Origin: Haberlea rhodopensis
Lineage: Eukaryota > Streptophyta > Magnoliopsida > Lamiales > Gesneriaceae
NCBI GenBank assembly: GCA_907163345.1
Contig: CAJQUN010000021.1
Location: forward strand, 1 to 64,000
Length of the DNA stretch: 64,000 nt
Direction of reading: 5' to 3'
Below the pieces are notes generated by a model, which was not told the origin of the DNA, made no database searches, and saw nothing but the letters and a program-made list of their open reading frames with translations. This document shows positions 46,134 through 58,429 of this stretch, in pieces. The translations under genes were made by a program, and so were the position numbers. Position 1 is the first letter of the stretch. Every line of letters starts with the position of its first letter.

Positions 46134-49100
46134 ATGAAAACATCCCAGAAAGCTTTCATTTTCTTTCTTCATATCCATCTCTTTACCTTGTTTACATTAA
46201 AGTCCGAGTCTTCTGCAAAAACAGAAGCAGAAGAATTAGTGAAATGGAAGAGAAGCTTGTCACCATCTTCTCCTCTCAGCTCATGGTTATTAAGCAATGT
46301 AAGGAACCACTGCAAGTGGACAGGGATTAGCTGCAATACCGGTGGTTCAGTATCTGGCATAAATTTATCAGATTTACATATCTCAGGCAGGATTGATGGG
46401 ATTGATTTTAGTTCATTTCCAAGTCTCACCAGTTTCAATCTCAATGGAAATAATTTCAGCCGTTCGATACCATCTAGTATTGGGAATCTATCAAACATCA
46501 CTTTCTTGGACCTCAGCAACAACTTATTTGATGGCATTATTCCACCGGAGATTGGGAATTTGAAAGAGATTCAATACATAAGTTTGTATAACAACACTCT
46601 CAATGGGACGGTTCCTTATCAAATTGACAATCTTCAAAGGGTGAGATACATGGATTTTGGTTCAAATTACTTGGAGTCTACTGACTGGTCTAGAATCCTG
46701 GGATTCCCTTTCTTGACTCACCTGAGCTTTTATTACAACTCACTCACCTTGGAATTTCCAGGTTTTATATCCAGTTGTCCCAACCTCACTTTTCTTGATT
46801 TGTCAGTAAATAATTTGACTGGCCAAATCCCTGAATCAGTATTCAAGAACCTGATCAAGCTTGAATATCTGAATCTCAATTACAATTCATTTAAAGGAAG
46901 TATTCCATCTTCTTTAGGAAGACTGAGGGATCTTAAGCGACTAGATCTACGAACGAGCGGCCTGAATTCCACAATTCCGTTTGAGCTTGGCCAATGTACT
47001 AACCTTACTTACTTGGCTTTAGCCGATAATTCACTTACTGGATCTTTGCCTTCATCCTTTTCAAATCTGACCAAATTATTCGAGTTGGGATTATCCGATA
47101 ATAATCTCTCTGGTGATATCTCCCATTTCATCGGTCATTGGACTGAATTAATGTCATTGCAGCTTCAACACAATCATTTCACCGGAGAAGTTCCACCTGA
47201 GATAGGCTTACTGACAAATCTCAATATTCTTTTTCTATATAAAAATACATTTTCAGGTTCCATTCCACAAGAGATTGGAAACCTGCAAAATTTAACGATG
47301 CTCGACCTTTCAGAAAACAATTTTTGGGGCCCAATTCCCATAACAATCACAAAGCTCGTGAATCTTTCAGTCCTAAAACTTTTCTCCAACAAATTTGTCG
47401 GAACCATTCCACCTGCGATTGGAGATCTAACATTACTTCAAATTCTTGAACTCGATGCAAACAAATTGAGTGGGCAGTTGCCAGAATCTATCTCTAACCT
47501 CGGTAGTTTGAATAATCTCTCTGTGTCCGATAACCAGTTTTCAGGAATCATTCCAGAGGAGCTGGGACAAGAAAGTCATGAATTGGCGTATGTTAGCTTT
47601 TCAAATAACTCCTTCTCTGGAGAACTTCCACCTGGTCTATGCATTGGCTTTGCTTTAACTCAATTTACAGTGGATAGCAACAATTTTTCAGGTCCGTTGC
47701 CAAAATGTTTGAAAAATTGTTCAAGGCTTCAAAGAGTAAGGCTTGAAGACAACCAATTTTCTGGAGACATCTCAGAGGCTTTTGGAATTCATCCTGATCT
47801 TAAATTCATCTCTCTCGGCAGAAACCAATTTACCGGCCAACTTGCACCGAAATGGGGACAATATGAACAGCTTTCCACTATCCAGATGGATCACAATAAA
47901 ATCTCGGGAGTTATTCCAGCTGAGCTAGGGAAATTGACACAGTTGGGTGTTCTTTTCTTGGATTCAAATGAATTGTCGGGTGAAATTCCTGCTGAATTGG
48001 GAAGTTTGGACCAACTGTCAGAGCTCAATCTGAGTAACAATAAATTGAACGGACCAATTCCTCGAACTATTGGCAACCTGGCGCAGCTCCAGTTTCTCGA
48101 TTTGTCAGTAAATACATTATCAGGAAACATTACAGCGAACCTTGGGAATTGTAAAAACTTGCTAAGCTTGAATTTAAGCAATAACATATTATCAGGAAAT
48201 ATCCCATCTGAACTTGGAAACTTATGGACGTTACAGTTATTTTTGGACCTTAGCAACAATTCATTGTCGGGGATTATTCCATCAAGTTTGGGAAAGCTAA
48301 CCTCTTTGCAGACTCTCAACCTGTCACATAATAACCTTTCAGGTATAATTCCTTCATCATTAACTAAAATGTCTAGTCTGACGAATGTCGATTTCTCCTA
48401 CAATAGGCTGTCTGGTCTGATCCCCTCGGGTGGGATTTTCACAAAACCACATGCCGCAGCTTATATCGGTAACTCTGGCCTGTGTGGACCTGTTGAAGGA
48501 TTATCACCTTGTGATGTCATTTCTTCACACAAAAATAAGAGGATAAAGATTCTTATAGGTGCAATTGTTTCGGTTGTCAGCATCATATTTTTGGCAACCA
48601 TTATAGTCAGATGTCTTATCTTTAGGAAGAAAATTGAAAAAAATGATGAAGAAAGTAAAACTAAAGCCTTCGGAGTTACTGAATCACTCATTTGGGAAAA
48701 GGAGGGGAGACTAACGTTAGGAGATATTGTCAAGGCAACTGAAGATTTCAGAGAGAAGTATTGCATTGGAAGAGGAGGATTTGGAAGCGTTTACAGAGCT
48801 GATTTGCCAGATGGACAGATTGTTGCAGTTAAAAAGCTTAATATATCTGACTCTACTGATATACCACCAACAAATCTCCGTAGTTTTGAGAATGAAATTC
48901 GAACATTGACAGAAGTAAGGCATAGGAACATTATTAAGCTTCACGGATATTGTTCTCAAAGAGAGTCAATATATCTCGTCTACGAGTACGTAGAAAAAGG
49001 TAGCTTGCAAAAGCTTCTGTATGATGATAGGGAGGCACTGAAATTAGACTGGGCTACAAGAGTGAAAATAATCCAAGGAACAGCGCATGCACTTGCTTAT

Positions 49101-49793
49101 CTGCATCACGACTGCTCCCCACCTATCGTGCACCGTGATGTGTCCATAAACAATATTCTATTGGAGTTGGAATTTGAACCAAAGCTCTCAGATTTTGGTA
49201 TAGCAAAACTGCTAAGTCCTGATTCATCCAACTGGACCACAGTTGCCGGTTCCTACGGCTACATGGCACCAGGTAACTAAGCTAATCTGTATTTTCAACT
49301 TCTACATGCCATCTTCGTTTATGCAACTTCATTTAAATAAAATATGCATTATTGTATTGACAAGTTATTTCCCATGAACATGTTAGAGCTGGCATTTACC
49401 ATGAAAGTCACGGAGAAATCTGATGTATATAGCTTCGGAGTGGTGGCATTGGAAGTTATGATGGGAAAGCATCCAGGAGAGCTCATATCCACACAAGCAA
49501 ATTCAGCATTGCACAGCAACTCTGATATGTTTTTGAAGGATTTGCTCGATCAACGGCTTTCACCCCCCACTGGCCAAACAGCAGAGGAAGTGCTGTTTGT
49601 AATCACCAATGCATTAGCATGTACACGAGATACTCCAGAGAAACGGCCAAACATGCGTTTAGTTGCGCAAGAATTAGCAGCTCGTACTCAGCCTAGGGTT
49701 AAATTAAAAATAGGATTTGGAATTGGATTTAAATCCATGGATTTAAAATTCCATTTTGGTGTTTGGCAAATGTTATTTAAGAACTGGATTTGA
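46134..49793 (+). CDS. MIK2-like leucine-rich repeat receptor kinase with transposon-derived C-terminus
   Basis: Exon 1 is 46134-49272 and exon 2 starts at 49387 (donor GGTAAC, acceptor TGTTAG, phase 1), about 1180 residues. ATG 46134 is preferred over 46056 because it starts directly with a signal peptide (MKTSQKAFIFFLHIHLF). In order: an N-terminal LRR cap (EAEELVKWKRSL, W.GI.C), about two dozen LRRs with NLSG.IP, a membrane helix (ILIGAIVSVVSIIFLATIIV) and a kinase domain with GRGGFGSVYRA, VAVKKL, HRD, DFG and GSYGYMAPE restored by splicing. All catalytic residues are present, so it should be an active RD kinase of the MIK2/LRR-XII-like class (peptide or damage sensing at the plasma membrane, by family). 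After RTQP the frame enters an inserted element and ends with 33 foreign residues at 49793. The native tail lies 2 kb downstream at 51759. Confidence 0.9.
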
Positions 49794-51757
49794 TGGTTAA
49801 AAATAGAGGAAATTACATAAACATATCACTTTTCAAAACATCTTTCAACTAAATCTCCCAAAAAATCACTTTCAACTAAATACATCTTTTAGAAAACTTA
49901 TTTCAAATAAGTCTATTTTATCAAACCTTAATCTAATTAGTCCATTAATTTATATGCGCTGATAGACTATATTTTTTATTAATGGGGACAATTAAAAGGA
50001 AACACGTTCTATGGGAAAAAAGATGAAGTTGATAGGTCGACATTCATCGTTTCTTGATTATAACGGATTCTGCACCAATGGTATCAACTTAATCAGTCGG
50101 TGCATGTAATAGACATGCACCGTCTAAGTCTACGGATACATATAAAGTATTCATGCAGTGCATGTAAAAATTATATGCACCGATTTAATGTTTATTATCA
50201 TGAAGTGAATCTTAAAAAATCATGTATATCTGTATATCTTCATTCAAGACAACTATTTTCTCCCACAATGATCTTAAACCCCAATTTTCTAATATATCAA
50301 ATGGCAACAACCATATTCAAGCATCCACGTTTCACTTTAGTAAACAAAAGCAAGGAATCTCGGTGCATGTAAAAAATTAATCATACGGTGCATGTAAAAA
50401 TTATTCATGTGGTGCATGTAAAAATTACTCATCCAGTGCATGTAAAATTGAGTCATGCGGTGCATGTAAAAATTATATGCATCGCTGAGTCTATCGGTGT
50501 ATGTAAATTACATGCATCGATAGACTCATACTGTATTTAACCAAAAATATAAAGCATAAGAATTTTTGAGTTTCATGGAACATCTCAAATATACTGTTGA
50601 GTTTCACATTCAAAATGTACAAAGAAAAATCATTTATCATTGAAGATTTTTTGTTTTCCTTTCTGTTTTCATGTAAAATTACTCATGCGGTGAATGTAGA
50701 ATTACTCATACGGTGCATGTAAAATTGAGCGGTTCATGTAAAAATTACTCATGTGGTGCATGTAAAATTACTCATGTGGTGCATGTAAAATTGAGAGGTG
50801 CATGTAAAAATTGACTCATGCGGTGCATGTAAAAATTGACCCATGCGGTGCATGTATAATTGAGCGGTGCGTGTAAAAATTGACTTTTGCGGTGCATGTA
50901 AAAATTACTAATACGGTGCATGTAAAAATTACTCATGCGATGCATGTAGAATTGCTCATACGGTGCATGTAAAATTGAGCGGTGTATGTAAAAATTACTC
51001 ATGCGGTGCATATAAAATTACTCATGCGATGCATGTAAAATTGCGTAATGAGATGCATGTAAAATTACTAATGCGGTGCATGTAAAATTACTCATGTGGT
51101 GCATGTAAAATTACTCATGTGGTGCATGTAAAATTGAGCGGTGCATGTTAAAATTGACTCATGCGGTGCATGCAAAAATTACTCATGCGGTGCATGTAAA
51201 ATTACTCGTACAATGCATGTAAAATTGAGCGGTGCATGTAAAAATTACTCATGCAGTGCATGTAAAATTACTCATACGATGCATGTAAAATTGAGCGGTG
51301 CATGTAAAAATTGACTCATGCGGTGCATGTAAAATTACTCATGCAGTGCATGTGAAAATGAGTCATGCGGTGCATGTAAAATCACTCATGATGTGCATGT
51401 AAAAATTATTTATGCGGTGTAGAGTGTTTTCATAAGTGGGGTTAGTTTGGTCATTGTATTCAAATATGGACTTAGTTGAAAGAATCTTTTTTTGGGTGAT
51501 TGGGCTGAAAAATCTTTTCACTAATGGTACCGGCCCAAAATTTTCCTTTAAAAATAATATTATTTGATATTAAAAAAAGTTCTATATTACATTTTTTTAA
51601 AATACCAGCGAAGTAACAAATTTTCAAATACCACTATCCCTTTTCGAAATCCAAGTCCCACCATATTTGAAAATCTCACTCCACCAAACACATAAAATGG
51701 TTTTGCAAATCCAAATTCCATGAAATCCCATTTTTTTTAAATTCTCCAAACACACTG
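49695..51757. mobile_element. 2.06-kb DNA-transposon-like insertion in the LRR-RLK last exon
   Basis: The left side has GGATTTGGAATTGG and GATTTAAATCCATGGATTT, then GGTGTTTGGCAAATG. The right side carries, inverted, GTGTGTTTGG and GGATTTCATGGAATTTGG. Such TGTTTGG/AAATCC termini are common in plant Harbinger- or hAT-type elements. The short target duplication appears as CTA/TTA (49693-49695 and 51758-51760), which would fit a PIF/Harbinger 3-bp site, but one base differs. It splits RTQ from YLPEPLG of the kinase reading frame. A minisatellite fills its middle. No transposase is seen. Confidence 0.75.
50098..51420. repeat. GGTGCATGTAAAATTACTCATGC minisatellite
   Basis: I count about 37 units of GGTGCATGTAAAATT(A/G)(C/A)TCATGC, 17-25 bp each, most dense from 50680 to 51420. 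Variants arise from A-run length and GAGCGG versus ACTCATGC spacers. Outliers at 50098-50180 and 50470-50520 pair GGTGCATG with CATGCACC as small palindromes. Minus-strand ORFs reading MHRMSNFY are products of the repeat, not genes. Confidence 0.9.
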
Positions 51758-51758
51758 T

Positions 51759-51818
51759 TACCTTCCCGAGCCCCTTGGAGCGATAAAAATAGGGAAACTG
51801 ACAGATTTCTCAAAGTAG
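51759..51818 (+). pseudogene. Displaced native C-terminal codons of the LRR-RLK
   Basis: The reading YLPEPLGAIKIGKLTDFSK followed by TAG is the usual tail of MIK2-type kinases, where RTQAYL.EP normally follows the kinase domain. It stands directly behind the transposon insertion and is no longer in frame with the gene. One base (a G in GCC) also appears lost on the left side of the break. Confidence 0.85.
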
Positions 51819-52162
51819 GATAGACCTGAATGGAATTGCAAATGGTTCAGATATCTTAGAACATAATCTATGCTTGAGTGTACAGATATGTAAATGAATT
51901 TCAAGGTCATCGTTACCAAACATTAAGTAAATATAGATATTCCATGTTTCTTAAAGAGGCTCTCTTGATTTCGCGGAGAGGGATTTGTACTCCTCCTTCA
52001 GCCACACGCGTAAAACACGATCTCATGGAAGTTAACCACCAAGGGAACACAACGGAAGAATTACAGAGAAAACCAAGTAAAACTATTCCGATTCAGGTAT
52101 GAATCGTACGATACTCGATTAAAACTATGAACTGAACAGAAAAATTGCTTACAAGAAGTGGT

Positions 52163-52277
52163 CATCTGGTTTTGATAACAATGGCGACTCTTTCCTTGTC
52201 CGAAAACTTCTCCATTCGTTTCTTCCACGCCTCATTATTCAGCGTCTGTTCTTCACCTTCGAAATCTTTGCTAGCAA
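52163..52277 (-). other. Possible terminal exon of an unidentified gene
   Basis: On the minus strand TTTACAG is followed by ASKDFEGEEQTLNNEAWKKR and MEKFSDKERVAIVIKTR, then TGA. The reading is charged, helix-like and not low complexity, which fits a conserved C-terminus, but I cannot name the family. No upstream exon is recognised in the AT-rich 52.3-53.3 kb. Confidence 0.3.
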
Positions 52278-53274
52278 CTGTAAATTTACATGGAAAAAAA
52301 TAAATAATTGTATTTCATAAATGAAATTATACTAAATATAATTAAACATATGTATATTTCGTTCTCAAACTTCAATCTGTCCAAAATAAATATGAGCTCT
52401 TAATAGTTATATTCTATTTTTATTTAGTTGTGCTCATTCTATGAATTTATTGTCTTATTTATTACAATATTTTATAAAAAAGGTTCTAAATTTTAGAACA
52501 TTATTTCACAAATCAAGGGATTTTTTAAATGTACTCCTTATATTTAGCTTAATGAGTAAATTGGGTGACTAATTTAACAAGTAAAATATCGATTTTTTGA
52601 AAGTTTTTTAAATTAAAAAATTAAATTAAATATTTTATTTTTGAGAATTTGTGATACCTATTAAATTCTATAAAAATGCCCATATCAACTTAAAAAATAA
52701 CTTGTCCATTTAGTAAAAACTACTACAAAAGCCATTCTAATAAATTTATAACTTACCATAACTAATCCACTTTCCCACATTATAAAAGTAAATTATAAAT
52801 AAATTTAATATAATTACATCATTATTCTTCTTTAAAAAATCACACATTATCCGAACAATACTTATAAACTCTAACAAATAATCGTCAATATTTTCAATAT
52901 AGTTATCCATACTTTTATATATAAATCAATTAAACTTCAAAAATAATTACTGACAAAAAACCAAGTATCTAAATTGATAGCTTTAGGTACTCTTTTGATA
53001 ATATATACTAGTGACTATAACACATTAGATATATGCACATAATATATTGTATTTTTTTAAAAAATAATATATTTTTATAAAATAATCTAATAGCGTTATA
53101 GAATCAATCTGATTGTATAAAACAATTTATTTTTTTTAATTAATGTATTATCATAAGATTGTAATTAGTTCATAAAACAAATTTAACCAATTAATCATAA
53201 AATAAAATATAAATTTACGTTATCTCCTGGTTTTTATTAGATAATTAATCGACACTAGATAATTAATCGACACT
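52278..53274. other. Strongly AT-rich DNA, no gene seen
   Basis: No conserved coding sequence. An (AT)n microsatellite follows at about 53275-53296. Confidence 0.5.
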
Positions 53275-53308
53275 ATATATATATATATATATATATAATT
53301 AAGCTAAT

Positions 53309-53652
53309 TGTTGAGAATTGTCCCACATCGAGAGTCTACAAGTTATGCTAACTCTTTATAAGATACATGTGTTACTCAACTCATTGCCAATTGGTTTTGA
53401 GTTGGAACCTCATGTATTCTCGACATGGTAATAGAGCAGGTTTTTCATGTGTTTGGCTATTCCGTCCGCATGCTCACCATCACCCAAGTTATTAGTCCAT
53501 GTATTTGATTTATATAATGTCACACGTGTGGGACGTATTGAGAATTATCCCGCATTGAGAGTTTACAAGTTATGTTAGTTTTTTATAAGATACATAGGCT
53601 ATTCGACTCATTATCAATTGGTTTTAAATTGAAATCTCATGTATTCTTAACA
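53309..53652 (+). mobile_element. TRIM (miniature LTR retrotransposon)
   Basis: Two 117-bp direct repeats (53309-53425, TGTTGAGAATTGTCCCACAT...CTCGACA; 53536-53652, TATTGAGAATTATCCC...CTTAACA) bracket only 110 bp. TGGTAATAGAGCAGG directly follows the left repeat, a slightly mutated tRNA-iMet primer site. GTGTGGGACG precedes the right one as polypurine tract. Flanks CTAAT (53304-53308) and TTAAT (53653-53657) fit a 5-bp duplication with one change. No protein. The repeats are fairly diverged, so the insertion is old. Confidence 0.88.
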
Positions 53653-54261
53653 TTAATTCTTGACATTGTTTATATTAGATGGAGCGCTTTTCAAATGGTA
53701 TATTTTTTTTTACTCACTATTACAACTACAATTTTTGGGGGAGGGAGACTTCATCCTCGTCAACATGAGAATAGTCGGATGCTAAACCATATGCTAGCCT
53801 TCGGTTGTCTTTCAAATGGTATATTAAGTGACACAATAAGAGATCATTACATTATGCTCATATAGAAATATGTATGATATGTGATGAATAATAGATAGAG
53901 TTTATCTGGTAAGATAAGTAGATAAAAGATATTCAAATCTTATAGAATTTTATATTTCTAGGAGTCTTTTGGTGTTAAGAGTCTATATAATAAATCATTT
54001 GTATCTTTTTTATTATTCAGAAGTAGAGAGTTTCTCCTCTACATAATTTATTATTTCTACATGGTATCAGAGCCAGGAACATCTCTTTCATGACAAAATA
54101 TGGTGATATAGCCTCTGCTGCCGCCTCAACCTCAGGCTCTTCTTCTTCGTCTTCGGCCTCTGCCCCTCCTTCATCTAAACCTTTAACATCCGTTTTTTTG
54201 ATAATCACCTGTCACAAATCATAAACCGAATGGCCAAAATTATCTCCATTGATCTCAAACC

Positions 54262-55060
54262 GTGCGGATGTTCATCTATGGAAAGGGCCGAGAGGATTTA
54301 CTCTCGGGTGCAAGACGTTGCCCAAAAAAAGCTGATGCATCGTACAAATCCTGGAATGCAGAAGACAATATGGTGATGTCCTGGTTAATTAATTCCATGA
54401 TACCCAATATTGGTGAGAATTTCATTCTCTATTCCACGACAAAAGACGTTTGGGAGGTAGCCCGGGATACCTATTCCACTAAGGAAAATATCGCAGAGCT
54501 CTTTGAGATTGAAAGCAATCTCCACGGCCTGAAGCAATGCGATTCTAATGTAACACAATACTTCACAGCTCTTACTCGTTTTTGGCAACAAATTGCTCTC
54601 TTCGAGATTCACGAGTGGAAGTGCCCGGATGATGAAAGGTGTTACAAGGCTATTGTTGAGAAACGACGCATCTTCCAATTCCTATTGGCATCAACGCACA
54701 ATTGGATGATGTTAGGGGTCGCATATTGGCAATTAAACCTCTACCCACTCTGCGTGAGACCTTCTCCACTGTTCGGCATGAAGAAAGTGGGAGGAAATTG
54801 ATTATGTGACCTTTACTCAGCATCCCCATGATCGACGGTTCTGCCCTTGCCATGCCTCACTTCAATGCGCCATCCACTGTGCATCTTCAATCCTCTTATT
54901 CTGTTGAGCAACAGTCTGGAACGCAAACAATATGCGCAATGGGCGACCCTGGTGCGAAAAATGCAATAAACCAAATCATACTTTGGAAACCTGTTGGTGT
55001 ATTCATGGGAAGCCAGCCAACTGGAAGTCCTCCAGCCAGAGGCGTGCGAGTCTAGCTCAA
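54262..55060 (+). pseudogene. Copia gag with zinc knuckle
   Basis: Open stretch 54262-54801 holds SYKSWNAEDNMVMSWLINSM, FEIESNLHGLKQ and HEWKCPDDERCY, diagnostic of plant Copia gag. A frameshifted knuckle CEKCNKPNHTLETC (CX2CX4HX4C) follows near 54945-54990. The 5' end upstream of 54262 is also frameshifted (pieces from about 54090). Confidence 0.85.
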
Positions 55061-55229
55061 CCAGAGGATTCTGTCGCTGACCAGCAACCATTTAGCAAAG
55101 AGCAACTTGAGGCTCTTCACCAATTGTTGAGTAAGACACTTCCACCATCTAACTCTGCACCTATTGCTACTGGAGGCGTTGTGCATACATGTACAACTCA
55201 TATTGCTTTGCTTTCACAGCAGGTTTTAT

Positions 55230-58200
55230 TCAAAGTTTGGATTGTTGACTTTGGTGCATCGGAACACATGACGGGAAATCTGAACTTATTAAACTCATAT
55301 CACCCATGCACATCTCCAGCCACTGTTCGAACGTCGATGGCTCGTCAATTAGTATTATGGGGTCGGGCACTGTCATTATTTCCAGCCAGATTACCTTGCA
55401 TTCTGTCTATTTTTTTCCGGATCTTGATTGCAATCTGTTATCAGTTAGTCGTCTCAATAAATATCTCAATTGTATCACTAATTTTTTACTTGTTTCTTGT
55501 GTTTTTCAGGACTTGGCTTCGGGCCGGACGATTGGCAATGCTGAGTACTTTGCAGGCATGTACCTCCTAAAATTGATGTATGTTGATTCATCTCCAGTTG
55601 CTAGCTCGTTCAATTCTTTGGTTTCTAGTTCTAGTTTTTCTTCCATTAAAGACAGTGATATTTTATTGTGGCATTATCGATTAGGACATCCGAATTTTAT
55701 TTACCTCGATAAATTATTCCCCACTTTGTTTCGTAATAAAAGTTCCAAAACTTTTAACTGTGATGTTTGCCAACTATCTACAACACACGACACAGCTACA
55801 CACCACATACTTATAAGTCGTCTACTCCATTTTCACTCATTCATATTGATATATGGGGCCCCTCCAGGGTTACAAACGTCGCGGGTTCTCGATGGTTTCT
55901 CCTATTTGTCAACGATCACACTTGATTATCATGGGTATTCTTAATGAAAGAAAAATCGGAAACCTCTCATTTGTTTCACCAATTTAACACCATGGTTCAA
56001 ACTCAATTTTCCTCAAAAATTCAGGTGTTAAAGAGTGATAGGGCTCGGGACTATTTCAACTCCACTCTAGGTGCATACCTTCATAACCAAGGGATAGTCC
56101 ATCAAAGTTCATGTGTCGATACACCTCAACAAAATGGAGTTTCTGAGCGAAAAATCGACACTTACTTGATGTAGCTCGATCGCTACTCATATCCCACAAT
56201 GTTCCTCAGTATTTTTGGGGTGATGCAATCCTCACTGCCACGTATCTTATCAATAGGCTGCCTTCTCGCATCCTTAAATATGATACCCCCATCAATACTC
56301 TTCTTCGTTCCTATCCCACGTTTCATCATATTCACTCCATCTCACCCAAAGTGTTTGGTTGCACAGTCTTTGTCCATATACATCAACACGGTCGGGAGAA
56401 ACTTGACCCACGAGCCCTGAAGTGTATTTTTCTTGGTTACTCGTCAAATCAAAAAGGTTACAAATGTTATTCCCCTGCTCTGAAAAAATTCTTTAACTCC
56501 ATGGATGTTATATTTTCGAAGATACACACTCCCAATTCCTCATTTCAGAGGGTGTTCATGATGAATCTCAGAATAGGGATCAACTTAGACCAGCATTTCC
56601 CAATCTAGAACCTTGTGACGATATCCCACATAATGCTCCACCTCCAACAGAATAACAACACATAATCCTCCTTTACAAGTATATTCTAGGAGGAATCAGC
56701 AACCTGTACAGATTCATCAACGCTTTGACTCTTCCTTGGAGCCAAGCTCCGCTGAAACACCACAAGGTAACACAGATTCTTATTATGATAGTCCCATTGC
56801 ATTACGGAAGGGTGTTAAACTTGCACACAACACCCTATATGTAATTTTGTTTCTCTTGAACATTTATCACCTGTATATCAAGTTTTGTGTCCAGAATAGA
56901 TCAAATTCAGATTCCTACGTCTATAGAAATCGCTCTACAAGATCCAGATTGGAAATCCGCTGCACTTGATGAAATTAAGGCTCTTGAGAAGAATAATACT
57001 TGGATCATTACTGACCTTCCATCGGGAAAAAGAACTGTTGGTTGCCGATGGATTTTCGCAGTAAAACATAAAGCTGATGGAAGCATAGAACGATAAAAAG
57101 CCAGATTAGTTGCTAAAGGGTACACCCAATCTTACGGTATTGATTACCAAGAGACTTTTGCACCAGTAGCAAGATTGAACACCATCCGAGTACTCTTATC
57201 TGTTGCTGCAAATCTGGAATGGCATTTATATCAACTGGATGTCAAAAACGCCTTCCTAAATGGTGATCTTGATTAGGAAATCTGTATGGATATATACCCA
57301 CTGGATTTGAAACTCCATCCACTGCCAATAAAGTGTGCCGGTTGAAGAAATCACTTTACGGTTTGAAACAATCACCCAGGGTATGGTTCTACCAGTTCTT
57401 AAATGTTCTAAAAGGGAATGGATACTCGCAGTGTCAATCTGATCACACGTTATTTGTTAAACACTCAGATGGAGGGAAAATCACAATTGATGACAGTGTT
57501 CTCATTGGAAACAACATTGAGGAAATGACTAAGGTGAAAGCTCTACTCTCAAAAGAATTTGAAATGAAAGATCTCGGACATCTGAACTGGGAATGGAAGT
57601 GGCAAGATCATCCAATGGAATCTATATTTCTCAAAGGAAATATGTATTGGATCTTCAAAACGAAATTGGCATGCTGGGGTGCAAACCTATCGATGCCCCA
57701 ATGGATGCCAAAATAAAACTGGAATTCAGAGATGATTGTCAGTTAGTGGAGAAAGGACGGTATCAAAGATTAGTTGGGAAACTAATATATATCTCTCATA
57801 CTCGTCCAGATATTGGTTTTGCAGTCATATGGTAAGTCAGTTCATGAACAACCAAATAAAGATCACATGGAAGCTACGTATCGAATATTGCGATACCTCA
57901 AACGACATCCAGGCAAGGGTTTACTCTTCAGAAAAACCTCTACCAGAAATGTCAATGTATACAGTGATGCAGATTGGGCAGGTTCTCACATCGATAGAAG
58001 ATCCACCTCAAGCTACTGTACTTTTGTATATGGAAACTTAGTAACTTGGAAGAGTAAAAAGCAAAATGTGGTAGCACGTAGCAGTGCAGAAGCAGAGTAT
58101 AGAGCATTAGCCCATGGGATATGTGAAGGAATGTGGTTAAAAATGTTGATGAATGAATTGAAGTTCGACAACAGTCAACCAGTAGAGATGATGTGTGATG

Positions 58201-58429
58201 ATCAAGCTGTCATAAGTATAGCCAAGAATCAAGTCCATCATGACAGAGCGAATCACATTGAGATAGATCGACATTTCATAAGTGAGAAGATAGAGAGAAG
58301 AATCATTAATCTCAGTTACATCTCTACACACATGCAACTTGTAGATATCTTGATCAAAGCTCTACATCATCCTCAATTTCAAGACTTAAGTTCCAAGCTG
58401 GGCATAATTGACACATATTACCCAAGTTG
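55230..58429 (+). pseudogene. Copia pol polyprotein (protease-integrase-RT-RNase H), inactivated
   Basis: The protease reads VDFGASEHMTGN, where the active site should be D(S/T)GA. GAG-pre-integrase: LLWHYRLGHPNFIYLDKLFP. Integrase remnants: KSDRARDYFNS and HQSSCVDTPQQNGVSERK (near 56030-56150). RT: DPDWKSAALDEIKALEKNNT, a stop at 57095, KGYTQSYGIDYQETFAPVAR, QLDVKNAFLNGDLD then a stop, and SLYGLKQSPRVW. The YVDD core is reduced to DDSVLIGN. RNase H: SDADWAGSHIDRRSTSSYCT, SSAEAEYRALAHGICEG, ending at 58429. Multiple frame changes and stops. Confidence 0.88.

Noticed and set aside
47891..48319. Antisense ORFs across the LRR-RLK
   Set aside because: Mirror of the LRR consensus; the sense frame is continuous and conserved.
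50772..51011. Minus-strand ORF with repeated MHRMSNFY
   Set aside because: Pure translation of the minisatellite unit.
50098..51420. CRISPR-like array of regularly spaced repeats
   Set aside because: Units are contiguous and variable with no unique spacers, in a plant nuclear context; it is a minisatellite.
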